From Pseudomonas putida (GTDB lineage Bacteria; Pseudomonadota; Gammaproteobacteria; Pseudomonadales; Pseudomonadaceae), in NCBI RefSeq assembly GCF_025905425.1, contig NZ_CP109603.1, positions 3,302,501 to 3,366,500 of the forward strand: a stretch of DNA of 64,000 bases, read 5' to 3'. Each line of letters begins with the position of its first letter. The stretch's first letter is position 1. Positions 53,379-62,686 of this stretch are shown here, piece by piece. The translations under genes and the position numbers were made by a program. Below the pieces are notes generated by a model. It made no database searches. It was not told the origin of the DNA and saw nothing but the letters and a program-made list of their open reading frames with translations.

Positions 53379-56254
53379 CGGCGCACCTCGGCTTTCTCTT
53401 GCTGTTCGGCAGTACGGCGCTCCTTGAGCAGGCGGCGCTGTTCGTCACTGAAGTCCTGGTAGCGTTTCTGCCATTCAGACGGGTGGAACACTTTCACCAC
53501 CTCCACCGCCGTAACCTTGTACTCAGGGCAGTTGGTGGCCCAGTCGGAGTTGTCGGTGGTGATCACGTTGGCCCCCGACTCAGGGAAGTGGAACGTGGTA
53601 TACACCACCCCCGGCGCCACCCGTGCACTGACCTTGGCACGCAGCACCGTCTGCCCGGCGCGGCTGCCGATACCCACCCAGTCGCCATCGCGGATGCCAC
53701 GGCTTTCAGCATCGGTCGGGTGCAGCTCCAGGCGGTCGGCGTCATGCCAGGCGACGTTGCCGGTGCGGCGGGTCTGGGCGCCGACGTTGTACTGGCTGAG
53801 GATACGCCCGGTGGTCAGCAGCAGCGGGTAGCGGCTGTTGACCTTCTCGTCGGTGGGCACGTAGCCGGTGAGCATGAAGCGCCCCTTGCCGCGCACGAAC
53901 TGGTCGATATGCATGGTCGGCGTGCCATCGGGCGCTGCATCGTTGCACGGCCACTGCAGGCTGCCATGGCGGTCGAGTTCGGCGTAGCTGACGCGGTGGA
54001 AGGTCGGCGTCAAGCGCGCGATCTCGTCCATGATCTCGGCCGGGTGGCGGTACTGCATCGGGTAGCCCAAGGCGTTGGCCAAGGCCACTGTCGCTTCCCA
54101 GTCCGCCTTGCCGGCCAACGGTTCCATGACCTTGCGCACCCGCGAGATCCGGCGCTCGGCGTTGGTGAAGGTGCCGTCCTTTTCAAGGAACGAGCTGCCC
54201 GGCAGGAACACATGGGCGAACTTGGCCGTCTCGTTAAGGAAGATGTCCTGCACCACCACACACTCCATGGCCAGCAAGGCGGCCGTAACGTGCTGGGTGT
54301 TGGGGTCGCTCTGGGCGATGTCCTCGCCTTGGCAGTACAGCGCCTTGAAGCTGCCATCCAGGGCCGCCTCGAACATGTTGGGAATACGCAGGCCCGGATC
54401 AGGCTGCAAGGTCACGCCCCAGGCTCGCTCGAACTCGGCGCGCACGCCTTCATTGGAGATATGCCGGTAGCCGGGCAGCTCATGCGGGAACGAGCCCATG
54501 TCGCACGACCCCTGCACGTTGTTCTGCCCACGCAGCGGGTTCACCCCTACCCCTTCACGGCCAATGTTGCCGGTGGCCATGGCCAGGTTGGCGATGCCCA
54601 TCACGGCGGTGCTGCCCTGGCTGTGCTCGGTGACACCCAGGCCATAGTAGATGGCCGCGTTGCCACCGGTGGCGTACAGCCGCGCTGCTGCGCGGATCTG
54701 CTCGGCAGGCACGCCACAGACTGGGCCGAGCACTTCTGGTGCGTTTTCTGGCAGGCTGACGAAGTCGCGCCAGCGGGCGAAGTCCTCGGTCTCGCAGCGG
54801 GCGTCGATAAAGCGCTGGGCCAGCAAACCCTCGTTGACGATCACATGGGCCAAGGCGTTGAGCATGGCCACGTTGGTGCCTGGGCGCAGCTGCAGGTGCA
54901 GCTCGGCACGGGCGTGGGGCGAGTCAACCAGGTCGATGCGCCGTGGGTCGATGACAATCAACCGCGCGCCCTGGCGCAGGCGGCGCTTGAGCTGCGAGCC
55001 AAACACCGGGTGGGCATCGGTGGGGTTGGCACCGATCACCAGAACCACATCGGCCTGCATCACCGAATCGAAGCTCTGCGTGCCCGCCGACTCCCCGAGG
55101 GTCTGCTTGAGGCCATAGCCCGTGGGCGAATGGCACACCCGCGCGCAGGTGTCGACGTTGTTGTTGCCAAACGCCGTGCGCACCAGTTTCTGCACCAGGT
55201 AGGCTTCTTCGTTGGTGCAGCGGCTGGAGGTGATGCCGCCGATCGAATCACGCCCGTACTTGAGCTGGATGCGGCGGAACTCGCTGGCAGCGTAGGTCAC
55301 CGCTTCGTCCCAGCTGACTTCCTGCCACGGGTCTTCGAGGCGCTTGCGGATCATGGGTTTGGTGATGCGGTCCGGGTGGGTGGCATAGCCCCAGGCGAAG
55401 CGGCCTTTGACGCAGGCGTGGCCGTGGTTGGCGCCGCCGTTCTTGTCCGGGACCATGCGCACCAGCTGGTCGCCCTTCATTTCGGCGCGGAACGAGCAAC
55501 CGACACCACAGTAGGCGCAGGTGGTAATGACCGCACGCTCGGGCTGGCCGAGCTGCACCAGGCTTTTCTCGGTCAGGGTCGCGGTCGGGCAGGCCTGCAC
55601 GCAAGCGCCGCACGACACGCACTCCGAGGCCAGGAAGTTGTCCCCCCCGGCGGCCGCTACCCGCGAGTCGAAGCCGCGCCCGGTGATGGTCAGGGCGAAG
55701 GTGCCCTGGATGTCTTCACAGGCGCGCACGCAGCGGCTGCAGACGATGCACTTGCTCGGCTCATAGTCAAAATACGGGTTGGAAACGTCTTTCTTCTCGG
55801 CCAGGTGATTGGCGCCGTCGTAGCCGTAGCGGACCTCGCGCAGGCCAACCTGGCCGGCGACGGTCTGCAGCTCGCAGTTGCCGTTGGCCGAGCAGGTCAG
55901 GCAGTCGAGCGGGTGATCGGAGATGTACAGTTCCATTACATTGCGCCGCAGCCCCGCCAAGCGCGGGGTTTCGGTATGCACCACCATGCCTTCGCTGACC
56001 GGGGTGGTGCACGACGCGGGGTAGCCGCGCATGCCTTCGATTTCCACCATGCACATGCGGCACGAGCCGAACGCTTCAAGGCTGTCGGTGGCGCACAGTT
56101 TGGGAATACTGGTGCCGAGCATGGCGGCGGCGCGCATGACCGAGGTACCGGCAGGCACGCTGATGGCTCGGTCATCGATGTTCAGGCTGACCTGCACCTC
56201 ACTGTCGCGTGCAGGGGTACCAAGGTCGATCTCGGGGTCGAAGAAATTGATCAC
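53375..56254 (-). CDS. fdsA: NAD-dependent formate dehydrogenase alpha subunit (Mo-bisMGD)
   Basis: A 959-residue catalytic subunit oxidising formate to CO2. The N-terminal part has a [2Fe-2S] ferredoxin domain (FGSCRMCMVEIEG), a His-Cys3 cluster (HPLDCLTCSANGNC) and two [4Fe-4S] clusters (CIVCSRCVRACE, CVSCGACVQACPT). Next come the CAYCGVGC cluster and the molybdopterin domain with the Mo-ligand cysteine in CARVCHSPTGYG, so it is a Cys and not a selenocysteine enzyme. The GTG start at 56254 has GGAGG seven bases upstream and overlaps the fdsB stop. Confidence 0.96.
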   Translation of the reverse strand: MINFFDPEIDLGTPARDSEVQVSLNIDDRAISVPAGTSVMRAAAMLGTSIPKLCATDSLEAFGSCRMCMVEIEGMRGYPASCTTPVSEGMVVHTETPRLAGLRRNVMELYISDHPLDCLTCSANGNCELQTVAGQVGLREVRYGYDGANHLAEKKDVSNPYFDYEPSKCIVCSRCVRACEDIQGTFALTITGRGFDSRVAAAGGDNFLASECVSCGACVQACPTATLTEKSLVQLGQPERAVITTCAYCGVGCSFRAEMKGDQLVRMVPDKNGGANHGHACVKGRFAWGYATHPDRITKPMIRKRLEDPWQEVSWDEAVTYAASEFRRIQLKYGRDSIGGITSSRCTNEEAYLVQKLVRTAFGNNNVDTCARVCHSPTGYGLKQTLGESAGTQSFDSVMQADVVLVIGANPTDAHPVFGSQLKRRLRQGARLIVIDPRRIDLVDSPHARAELHLQLRPGTNVAMLNALAHVIVNEGLLAQRFIDARCETEDFARWRDFVSLPENAPEVLGPVCGVPAEQIRAAARLYATGGNAAIYYGLGVTEHSQGSTAVMGIANLAMATGNIGREGVGVNPLRGQNNVQGSCDMGSFPHELPGYRHISNEGVRAEFERAWGVTLQPDPGLRIPNMFEAALDGSFKALYCQGEDIAQSDPNTQHVTAALLAMECVVVQDIFLNETAKFAHVFLPGSSFLEKDGTFTNAERRISRVRKVMEPLAGKADWEATVALANALGYPMQYRHPAEIMDEIARLTPTFHRVSYAELDRHGSLQWPCNDAAPDGTPTMHIDQFVRGKGRFMLTGYVPTDEKVNSRYPLLLTTGRILSQYNVGAQTRRTGNVAWHDADRLELHPTDAESRGIRDGDWVGIGSRAGQTVLRAKVSARVAPGVVYTTFHFPESGANVITTDNSDWATNCPEYKVTAVEVVKVFHPSEWQKRYQDFSDEQRRLLKERRTAEQQEKAEVRR

Positions 56255-57810
56255 TGCGCGGCCTCCGTGTGGGTCAGCCCGAAATCGGCGGGGAAGTACT
56301 TGAGCGCGCTGGCCACCGGGTAGGCGGTCATCCCGCCCATGGCGCACAGCGAGCCGTACTGCATCGTGTCGCACAGGTCGCGCAGCAGCAGGGCCTGGTC
56401 GTGGCGTTCGGTGAAATCGGTGGTGGCGATCAGCCGGTCCACTACCTCCATGCCACGGGTCGAGCCGATGCGGCACGGGGTGCATTTGCCGCAGGATTCC
56501 TCGGCGCAGAACTGCAGGGCAAAGCGCGCCATGCTGGCCATGTTCAGGGTGTCGTCGGCCACCACCACACCGCCGTGGCCCAACATCGCGCCGATGGCGG
56601 CGAAGGCTTCATAGTCCAGCGGCGTGTCGAAGTGGCTGGGCGGCACCCAGGCGCCGAGCGGGCCACCGACTTGCGCGGCCTTCAGCGTTCGGCCGCTGGC
56701 GGTACCGCCACCGTAGCCTTCCACCAGCTCGCGCAGGGTCAAGCCGAACGCACGCTCCACCAGGCCACCGTGGCGGACATTGCCCGCCAGCTGGAAGGGC
56801 ATGGTGCCCAGCGAACGGCCCATGCCGAAATCGCGGTAGAACGCCGCGCCCTTGGCCAAAATGATCGGCACCGAAGCCAGGGTGAGCACGTTGTGCACCA
56901 GGGTCGGCAAGCCAAACAGGCCCTGCAGGGCCGGCAGTGGTGGCTTGGCACGGACGATCCCGCGCTTGCCTTCGATGGACTCCAGCAGCGCGGTTTCTTC
57001 GCCACAGATATAAGCGCCAGCGCCGACCCGGACTTCTAGGTCGAACGCCTTGCCGCTGCCGGCCACGTTCACACCGAGGTAACCGGCGTCACGGGCAATG
57101 GCAAAGGCCTGGTCGAGCACGCGAATGGCGTCCGGGTATTCCGAGCGCACGTAGATGTAGCCTTTGTCGGCCCCCACGGCGAGGCCGGCGATGATCATGC
57201 CTTCGATGAGCAGGAAGGGGTCACCCTCCATCAGCATGCGGTCGGCGAACGTACCGGAGTCGCCTTCGTCGGCGTTGCAAACCACGTACTTCTGCCCGCC
57301 CCCGGCATCGCGCACGGTGCGCCACTTGATACCCGCCGGGAACGCAGCACCACCCCGGCCACGCAGGCCAGAATCGAGTACCGCAGCGACCACCTCGGCA
57401 CCGTCCAGCGCCACGGCGTGCCCCAGCCCTGCAAACCCGCCGTGGGCGCGGTAGTCGTCCAGCGACAACGGCCGGGTCACGCCAGCGCGGGCGAACAGCA
57501 GGCGTTGCTGGGACTTCAGATAAGGGATCTCTTCAACCGGCCCCAAGGCCAGCGGATGGTCGTGGGGTTGGGCTGCCAACGCATCGAGCAGCGCCGGCAC
57601 ATCGTCCGGGCTGACCGGGCCGAAACCCTGGCGCCCTTGTGCGCTTTCGCATTCGATCAGCGGCTCCAGCCAGTACAGGCCACGCGAACTGGTGCGCTGG
57701 ATATCGACCGCCAACTGCCGGCGCTCGGCCTCGCGCTGCACGGCCTCGGCAACCTGGTCGGCACCCACGGCACGGGCCACCGAATCGCAGGGGATGTACA
57801 CCTTCAGCAT
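56251..57810 (-). CDS. fdsB: formate dehydrogenase beta subunit (NuoF-like)
   Basis: A 519-residue diaphorase subunit passing electrons to NAD+. An N-terminal thioredoxin-like 2Fe-2S-type region lacking the NuoE cysteines is fused to a NuoF domain. The NADH/FMN motifs are RGRGGAAFPAGIKW and GAGAYICGEETALLESIEG, and the [4Fe-4S] site is ESCGKCTPCRIG with LCAMGG further on. The start at 57810 overlaps fdsG by seven bases, so translation is coupled. Confidence 0.96.
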   Translation of the reverse strand: MLKVYIPCDSVARAVGADQVAEAVQREAERRQLAVDIQRTSSRGLYWLEPLIECESAQGRQGFGPVSPDDVPALLDALAAQPHDHPLALGPVEEIPYLKSQQRLLFARAGVTRPLSLDDYRAHGGFAGLGHAVALDGAEVVAAVLDSGLRGRGGAAFPAGIKWRTVRDAGGGQKYVVCNADEGDSGTFADRMLMEGDPFLLIEGMIIAGLAVGADKGYIYVRSEYPDAIRVLDQAFAIARDAGYLGVNVAGSGKAFDLEVRVGAGAYICGEETALLESIEGKRGIVRAKPPLPALQGLFGLPTLVHNVLTLASVPIILAKGAAFYRDFGMGRSLGTMPFQLAGNVRHGGLVERAFGLTLRELVEGYGGGTASGRTLKAAQVGGPLGAWVPPSHFDTPLDYEAFAAIGAMLGHGGVVVADDTLNMASMARFALQFCAEESCGKCTPCRIGSTRGMEVVDRLIATTDFTERHDQALLLRDLCDTMQYGSLCAMGGMTAYPVASALKYFPADFGLTHTEAAQ

Positions 57811-58286
57811 GCTTCGCCCTCCAAACAACCGTTCACCAGGGCACGCAGGCGCTCAGGGGTAAGGCGCGCGTGCAGTTGGCCGTCCAGTTCCAGCGCGGGC
57901 GAGCAGGCGCAGGCGCCCAGGCAATACACCGGGCGCAGGCTGATGGCGCCGTCGGCGCTGGTACCATGGTCGTCCAGCGCCAGCTGATCACGCAGTTGCG
58001 CGGCCAGGGCTTCGGCGCCACGGCTCTGGCACGACTCGGCCCGGCACAGGCGCAGGGTATGGCGTGCCGGCGCCGTGGTGCGGAAATCGTGGTAGAAGCT
58101 GATCACCCCGCGCACCTCGGCCAGGCTGAGGTTCAGGGCATGGGCTATTTCGGGGACAGCGGCATCGGGGACGAAGCCGATGGCTTGCTGGATGGCGTGA
58201 AGGATCGGCAGCAACGCGCCGGGGGTGTCCTTTTCACGGGCCAGGATGCTGTGGATCAAAGGCAGGTGGAGCAGTTCATCAGGCAT
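57804..58286 (-). CDS. fdsG: formate dehydrogenase gamma subunit (NuoE-like)
   Basis: A 160-residue NuoE-type [2Fe-2S] subunit. The four ligand cysteines are visible as C-x4-C in LCRAESCQ and C-x3-C in YCLGACACS. ALLPILHAIQQAIGFVPDAA is the typical helical N-terminus. It is the first gene of the fdsGBAD operon; GAGGTCCGCTGT precedes the ATG. The 266 bases upstream (58287-58552) should contain the promoter. No fdsC/fdhD assembly gene is in the operon. Confidence 0.94.
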   Translation of the reverse strand: MPDELLHLPLIHSILAREKDTPGALLPILHAIQQAIGFVPDAAVPEIAHALNLSLAEVRGVISFYHDFRTTAPARHTLRLCRAESCQSRGAEALAAQLRDQLALDDHGTSADGAISLRPVYCLGACACSPALELDGQLHARLTPERLRALVNGCLEGEAC

Positions 58287-58552
58287 ACAGCGGACCTCGG
58301 CATCACGGACCCTGCCTGCGCTGTGGTTGGGGCAGGTGTCCGGCGTGTTCTGCTGCGGCGTGCCGGCCACGTCACGGTTGCGTAGTGTCGGCAGCCTCCT
58401 TGCCCAGGGCCGTGCGTCTACGCGCACTGGTCCGAGAGCATCCTGCAAGCATGGCACTTGTGGCGCCGGAGGGTTGCATGCGAACGACCAGGCGCATCCT
58501 GAAACCGACCAGCTGGCGATTCATGATTGCCAGAGGTGATCGGGGGCCGCGC

Positions 58553-59599
58553 CTACACTGACCGCTTACGTTGAGCAGTGATCAACCACAGCAGGTACCC
58601 GCCACCCAGCACCCCAGTCACCAGCCCGACCGGCAACTGCGCCGTGGCCGCCAGGCGCTGGCTCAGCCAGTCGGCGACCAACAGCAAGGCCGCCCCCATC
58701 AAGGCGGCGCACACCAGCGGCGCGCCTGCCGTACGTGTCAGCCGCCGGGCCAGTTGCGGCCCCGCCAGGGCAATGAACGCAATCGGCCCGGCAGCGGCAG
58801 TGGCAATGGCCGTCAGCCCCACGGCGGCGAGCACCAGCACCAGGCGCGAACGCCCCACCGCTACCCCCAGCTGGCTGGCCGTGTTATCGCCCATCTCCAG
58901 CAGCGCCAGCTCGCGGCCGTGCAGCAGCACGATCGGCAGTATCAGCGCCAGGCCCAATGCTGCAGGGACGACATGCGCCCAGGTCCGGGTGTTGAGCGAG
59001 CCGGCCAGCCACAACTGGGCAAACAGCGCCTGATCAAGCTCGCCCGTGACCAGCAACAGTTGGTTCAGGCCCGACAGCGTGGCGCCCATGCCAATGCCCA
59101 CCAACACCAACCGGTAGCCCTCGCTGCCCTGCCCCCGGCGCGCCAGGAGTAAAACCAGCAGCGCCGTGAGCATGCCCGCCGCCACCGCCGCCAACGCCGT
59201 GGCCAACGGGCCTGCGTCGAACAAGATGATCTGCACGATGGCACCGCTCGCCGCGCCGGTGGTAAAGCCGATGACATCGGGCGAGCCCAGGGCATTGCGG
59301 GCAATCGACTGGAAGATCGCCCCGGCCATGCCCAGCGCCGCACCCACCAACAGGCCGGTGAGCACCCGTGGCAGGCGCACCCGCGTGACGATGCGCTGGG
59401 TCATGTCGTTGTCCCCCTGCCCCAGCAGGCTGGCCAGCACCTGCCCGGCGCCTATCGGCAGGCTGCCAGTGCCCAGCAGCACAATCGCCAACCCCAGCAC
59501 CAACAGCAACAACGCACTGCCGACCAGCACCGCCCGGGGGCTGAAACGCACACTGCACGGCCCACACCTGAGCACCCGTGGAGTAGTCAGAGCTGACAT
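58553..59599 (-). CDS. iron-siderophore ABC transporter permease (FecD/FepG-like)
   Basis: A 348-residue FecCD-family permease with about nine or ten helices. RLPRVLTGLLVGAALGMAGA near residue 80 and the cytoplasmic coupling region around the conserved Gly after LLEMGDNTASQLGVAVG are the family signature. It begins inside the stop region of the partner permease (13-base overlap), so both are translated together. It completes a four-gene ferric-siderophore ABC transporter together with the binding protein and the divergent ATPase. Confidence 0.93.
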   Translation of the reverse strand: MSALTTPRVLRCGPCSVRFSPRAVLVGSALLLLVLGLAIVLLGTGSLPIGAGQVLASLLGQGDNDMTQRIVTRVRLPRVLTGLLVGAALGMAGAIFQSIARNALGSPDVIGFTTGAASGAIVQIILFDAGPLATALAAVAAGMLTALLVLLLARRGQGSEGYRLVLVGIGMGATLSGLNQLLLVTGELDQALFAQLWLAGSLNTRTWAHVVPAALGLALILPIVLLHGRELALLEMGDNTASQLGVAVGRSRLVLVLAAVGLTAIATAAAGPIAFIALAGPQLARRLTRTAGAPLVCAALMGAALLLVADWLSQRLAATAQLPVGLVTGVLGGGYLLWLITAQRKRSV

Positions 59600-60630
59600 A
59601 AACGAAACCTGCTTATCAACACGATGAATGCCGGCCCACCCAGCAACAACGCCAGGGTCCCGGCCGCCAGTTCTGCCGGCGCGACGAGCACGCGGCCCAG
59701 CAGGTCGGCGCCCAGCAGCAGCAATGCTGCAATCAGCGCCGCATAGGGCAGCATGCGCCGGTAGTCCGGGCCGACCAACAAGCGCGCAAGGTGCGGGGCG
59801 ACCAAGCCGATGAAACCAATCGGCCCCGCGATAGCCGTAGCGCTGCCGGCCAACAGCATCAGCGCGACGCAGGCAAGCGCCCAGGTCAGGCGCACGTTCA
59901 CCCCCAACGCCCGGCCCAGGTCCCGGCCCAGTGCCAGGGCGTTGAGCTGCGGCATGAGCGCCGCCGCCAGGACCAATCCCAGGGCAATGGCCAGGGTTGG
60001 CCACAACAATGCAGCGGTACTGCTGCCGGCCAGCGAGCCTGCGGCCCAATGGCGGAAGTGGTCATAGACTTGCGGTGGGGTGTTGAGCACGACGATACCG
60101 GTCAGCGACGCCAGCAGCATCGTCAGCCCGGCCCCGGCCAGTACCAGGCGCACGGGGTTGCTGTCATTGGCGCCGGCCTGGCCCAGCAGGAACACCGCGA
60201 TGCCGGCAACACCGGCGCCCAGGAAGGCCAGCAAGATGTACTGCCCGACCTGCGTCAGGCCAAACAGCGCGACCCCCAGGATGACCGCCAGCGCAGCGCC
60301 AGCATTGACGCCCAGCAACCCTGGCTCGGCCAGCGGGTTGCGCGTCAGGGCCTGCATCAAGGTGCCCGCCGCCCCCAGTGCCAGCCCCGCCAACAGGGCC
60401 ACCAAGGTACGCGGCACCCGCAACTCACGCACGATCAGGTGCTGATCATTCTGCAGGTCGGGCTGGTACAGGGCGTCGAACACCACATTCATGGCAATCG
60501 GGTGCGAGCCGATCAACAAGCTGGCCAACGCTGCCACAAGCAACACCAGCACGCCCACCAGCAGGCCCTGGCGCGGCATGCCACGCACCCATCCAGCAGC
60601 CCCTACGGGTTGGGTCGTCAGGTTATGCAT
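59587..60630 (-). CDS. iron-siderophore ABC transporter permease (FecC/FepD-like)
   Basis: A 347-residue FecCD-family permease, with the signature RVPRTLVALLAGLALGAAGT and the EAA-like coupling region near LALGRDLGRALGVNV. It begins 2 bases after the stop of the binding-protein gene and overlaps the second permease by 13 bases. The pair would form the membrane channel for the siderophore. Confidence 0.93.
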   Translation of the reverse strand: MHNLTTQPVGAAGWVRGMPRQGLLVGVLVLLVAALASLLIGSHPIAMNVVFDALYQPDLQNDQHLIVRELRVPRTLVALLAGLALGAAGTLMQALTRNPLAEPGLLGVNAGAALAVILGVALFGLTQVGQYILLAFLGAGVAGIAVFLLGQAGANDSNPVRLVLAGAGLTMLLASLTGIVVLNTPPQVYDHFRHWAAGSLAGSSTAALLWPTLAIALGLVLAAALMPQLNALALGRDLGRALGVNVRLTWALACVALMLLAGSATAIAGPIGFIGLVAPHLARLLVGPDYRRMLPYAALIAALLLLGADLLGRVLVAPAELAAGTLALLLGGPAFIVLISRFRLCQL

Positions 60631-60632
60631 GA

Positions 60633-61526
60633 TCAGCGGAAGTAGCCGGCGACGGTATCGAGCATCTGCCGCCCGGAGTAGTAGTCGATGCGAAACGAGC
60701 TAGGCCCCAGCGGGTAAACCCGCTGATGCTGCACCGCCGGCAGGTTGGCCAACACCGGGTCGCTGCGAAACGCCTGGGCATCGCTGTCATCGGCACTCAG
60801 CAGGAACACGTCGGCATCGCCAATCGCGGCGGCGAGGTTCTCGCGGGAAATGAACTGGAACTCGGTGGAGCGGATCACCTGCCCGGCCATCGCCTCGGGC
60901 AGCTCGCGCACCTGGAAACCGAGCGCCGTGAGCAGCCGCGCCTGCGGGCTGATGGCACGCCCAATGGAATAACTGCCCCCGATGTTGTAGCCGACCAGCA
61001 TCACTGGCCGCGGCGAAGGGTGCAGGCGCGCGGCGGTTTCACGGGTGTAGTCATCGAAACGCTGGATCACCTCCTGCGCTTGGCGTTGCAGCCCGGTTTG
61101 CGCGCCCAGCTCGGTGGCCAGCGCCTGCCAGGACTGATTGGAATAGTTCACGACCAGCGTGGCGATGCCCTGGGCGCGGAGCTCGGCCAGGTGTGGCGCG
61201 GCACTGTCGGCCCCGGTGGCGGATACCACCAGCAGGTCTGGCGCACTGGCCACCACCGCTTCGATGTCGAACTGCAGGTTGCGGTACAGCACCTGCACAT
61301 CGCGCTGGTCCGCCACCGTCGCCCATTGCGAGAAGTAGCCCTTGCCATCGGTCAGGCGGCTGGGCGTGGCCGCCGCGCTGGCCACCAGCGGCGCATTCAT
61401 CGCCAAAAGGATGCCGGTAACACTCGGCGTGGTGGACACAATGCGCGTGGGCGCGGCCGCCACCCAAGGGCCAAACAGCATCAGGGCAACTGCGGTCAGT
61501 GCTGCGCAAACACGTAAAGGCTTCAT
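60633..61526 (-). CDS. periplasmic iron-siderophore binding protein (FepB-like)
   Basis: A 297-residue class III periplasmic binding protein with a signal peptide (ALTAVALMLFGPWVAAA) and no lipobox. The N-lobe begins TRIVSTTPSVTGILLAMNAP and the C-lobe has SPRPVMLVGYNIGGSYSIGR; the rigid helix linking the lobes is evident. The start at 61526 gives a normal signal; an upstream ATG at 61562 lies inside the Fur box. It is divergent from the ATPase gene. Confidence 0.9.
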   Translation of the reverse strand: MKPLRVCAALTAVALMLFGPWVAAAPTRIVSTTPSVTGILLAMNAPLVASAAATPSRLTDGKGYFSQWATVADQRDVQVLYRNLQFDIEAVVASAPDLLVVSATGADSAAPHLAELRAQGIATLVVNYSNQSWQALATELGAQTGLQRQAQEVIQRFDDYTRETAARLHPSPRPVMLVGYNIGGSYSIGRAISPQARLLTALGFQVRELPEAMAGQVIRSTEFQFISRENLAAAIGDADVFLLSADDSDAQAFRSDPVLANLPAVQHQRVYPLGPSSFRIDYYSGRQMLDTVAGYFR

Positions 61527-61558
61527 CGACTGGCTTCGCTCGAAGGGAATCAAGGTGC

Positions 61559-61579
61559 GCATGATAATACTTCTCATGC
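61559..61579. promoter_or_regulatory. Fur box between the divergent ABC transporter genes
   Basis: GCATGATAA-N3-TTCTCATGC is an inverted repeat with 8 of 9 matching pairs. Its inner part TGATAAT-A-CTTCTCA (61562-61576) matches 12 of 14 positions of the 7-1-7 Fur consensus. It lies in the 111-base gap between the binding protein and ATPase genes and could repress both directions under iron sufficiency. Confidence 0.7.
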
Positions 61580-61637
61580 AGTTAATTCCATCATGTAGAA
61601 TCCATTCCGCAAATTACAGCCTTGCCAAGGACCTTCG

Positions 61638-62435
61638 ATGAGCTCTCGCCTGCATGCCCGTGCATTGACCCTGCGCCGCGACACCCGAACGCTGTCGCAC
61701 GACCTGTCGCTGGAAATCGAGGATGGCGCCTTTACCGTCATCGTCGGCCCCAACGCATGCGGTAAATCGACCCTGCTGGCAGCACTGGCGCGGTTGCTGG
61801 CCCCCAGCTGCGGCCACGTATTGCTCGATGGCCAGGACATCCAGCAACGCCCCGCCAAAGACGTCGCCCGGCGCCTGGCCTTGCTGCCCCAGAGCGCCAC
61901 GGCGCCCGATGGCATCAGTGTCGCCGAGCTGGTCGCACGCGGCCGCTACCCCCATCAGAGCCTGTGGCGGCAGTGGTCGAAGGCCGATGAATACGCCGTG
62001 CAGCAGGCGATGCGCGCGACGGGTATCGAAGCGCTTGCCGAACGCCCGCTACAGGCATTGTCGGGCGGCCAGCGCCAGCGTGTGTGGATTGCCATGGTGT
62101 TGGCCCAGGACACGCCGATCCTGCTGCTCGACGAGCCCACCACCTACCTGGACATCGCGCACCAGTTCGAGCTGCTGGAGCTGCTGCGCGAACTGAACCA
62201 ACAAGGCCGCACCATCGTGGCCGTATTGCACGACCTCAACCAGGCCTGCCGCTACGCAAGCCACCTGGTAGCCATGCGCGACGGCGCGATCGTGGCACAG
62301 GGTGCGCCAAACGAAATCTTCACTGAAGCGCTGGTGCAGCGCGTGTTCGGGCTTTCGGCGTTGATCATCGAAGACCCGGTCAGCGGCACCCCGCTGCTAG
62401 TGCCGCGCGGGCGGAGTGAGCCTGCGTTGGCATAA
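61638..62435 (+). CDS. iron-siderophore ABC transporter ATP-binding protein (FepC/FecE-like)
   Basis: Encodes 265 residues with Walker A GPNACGKST, signature LSGGQRQRVWIAM, Walker B ILLLDEPTTYLDIAHQ and the switch His in AVLHDLNQACRYAS. The DLNQACRYA region and the 'TTYLDIAHQFE' sequence are typical of siderophore-uptake ATPases. AAGGACCTTCG precedes the ATG. It is transcribed away from its own permease and binding protein genes, with a shared Fur box. Confidence 0.95.
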   Translation: MSSRLHARALTLRRDTRTLSHDLSLEIEDGAFTVIVGPNACGKSTLLAALARLLAPSCGHVLLDGQDIQQRPAKDVARRLALLPQSATAPDGISVAELVARGRYPHQSLWRQWSKADEYAVQQAMRATGIEALAERPLQALSGGQRQRVWIAMVLAQDTPILLLDEPTTYLDIAHQFELLELLRELNQQGRTIVAVLHDLNQACRYASHLVAMRDGAIVAQGAPNEIFTEALVQRVFGLSALIIEDPVSGTPLLVPRGRSEPALA

Positions 62436-62508
62436 GCGGTGCCTGTAGGAGTTCACTGGCATTGTGGGAGCAACCGTCTTGTTCGAATCTCTAAAGACGG
62501 CACGACCC

Positions 62509-62595
62509 TGTGGGAGCGGGCTTGCCCCGCGAACGCCGGCGAAGCCGGTGCCATGCACCGCGTAGCCCCTTTCGCGGGACAAGCCCGCTCCCACA
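62509..62595. repeat. inverted REP pair (BIME-like)
   Basis: Two 25-base REP units (62509-62533 and 62571-62595, TGTGGGAGCGGGCTTG core) face each other and differ at one position. The 37-base spacer contains a further small dyad (GCCGGC-GAA-GCCGGT). It lies in the 251-base gap between the convergent ATPase and IclR genes. No gene is seen in the gap. Confidence 0.9.
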
Positions 62596-62686
62596 ATGCC
62601 CCATGTCAATGCCCCATGGCTTTAGAACATTGAGCAAGGCAGTTGCTCCTACACGCCCCCGCTAAATCAATAAATGATGGTGTGCT

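Noticed and set aside
53399-56323. Plus-strand open frame of about 970 codons
   Set aside because: Antisense to fdsA over its full length, with shadow composition. The minus strand has iron-sulfur and molybdenum motifs in the right order.
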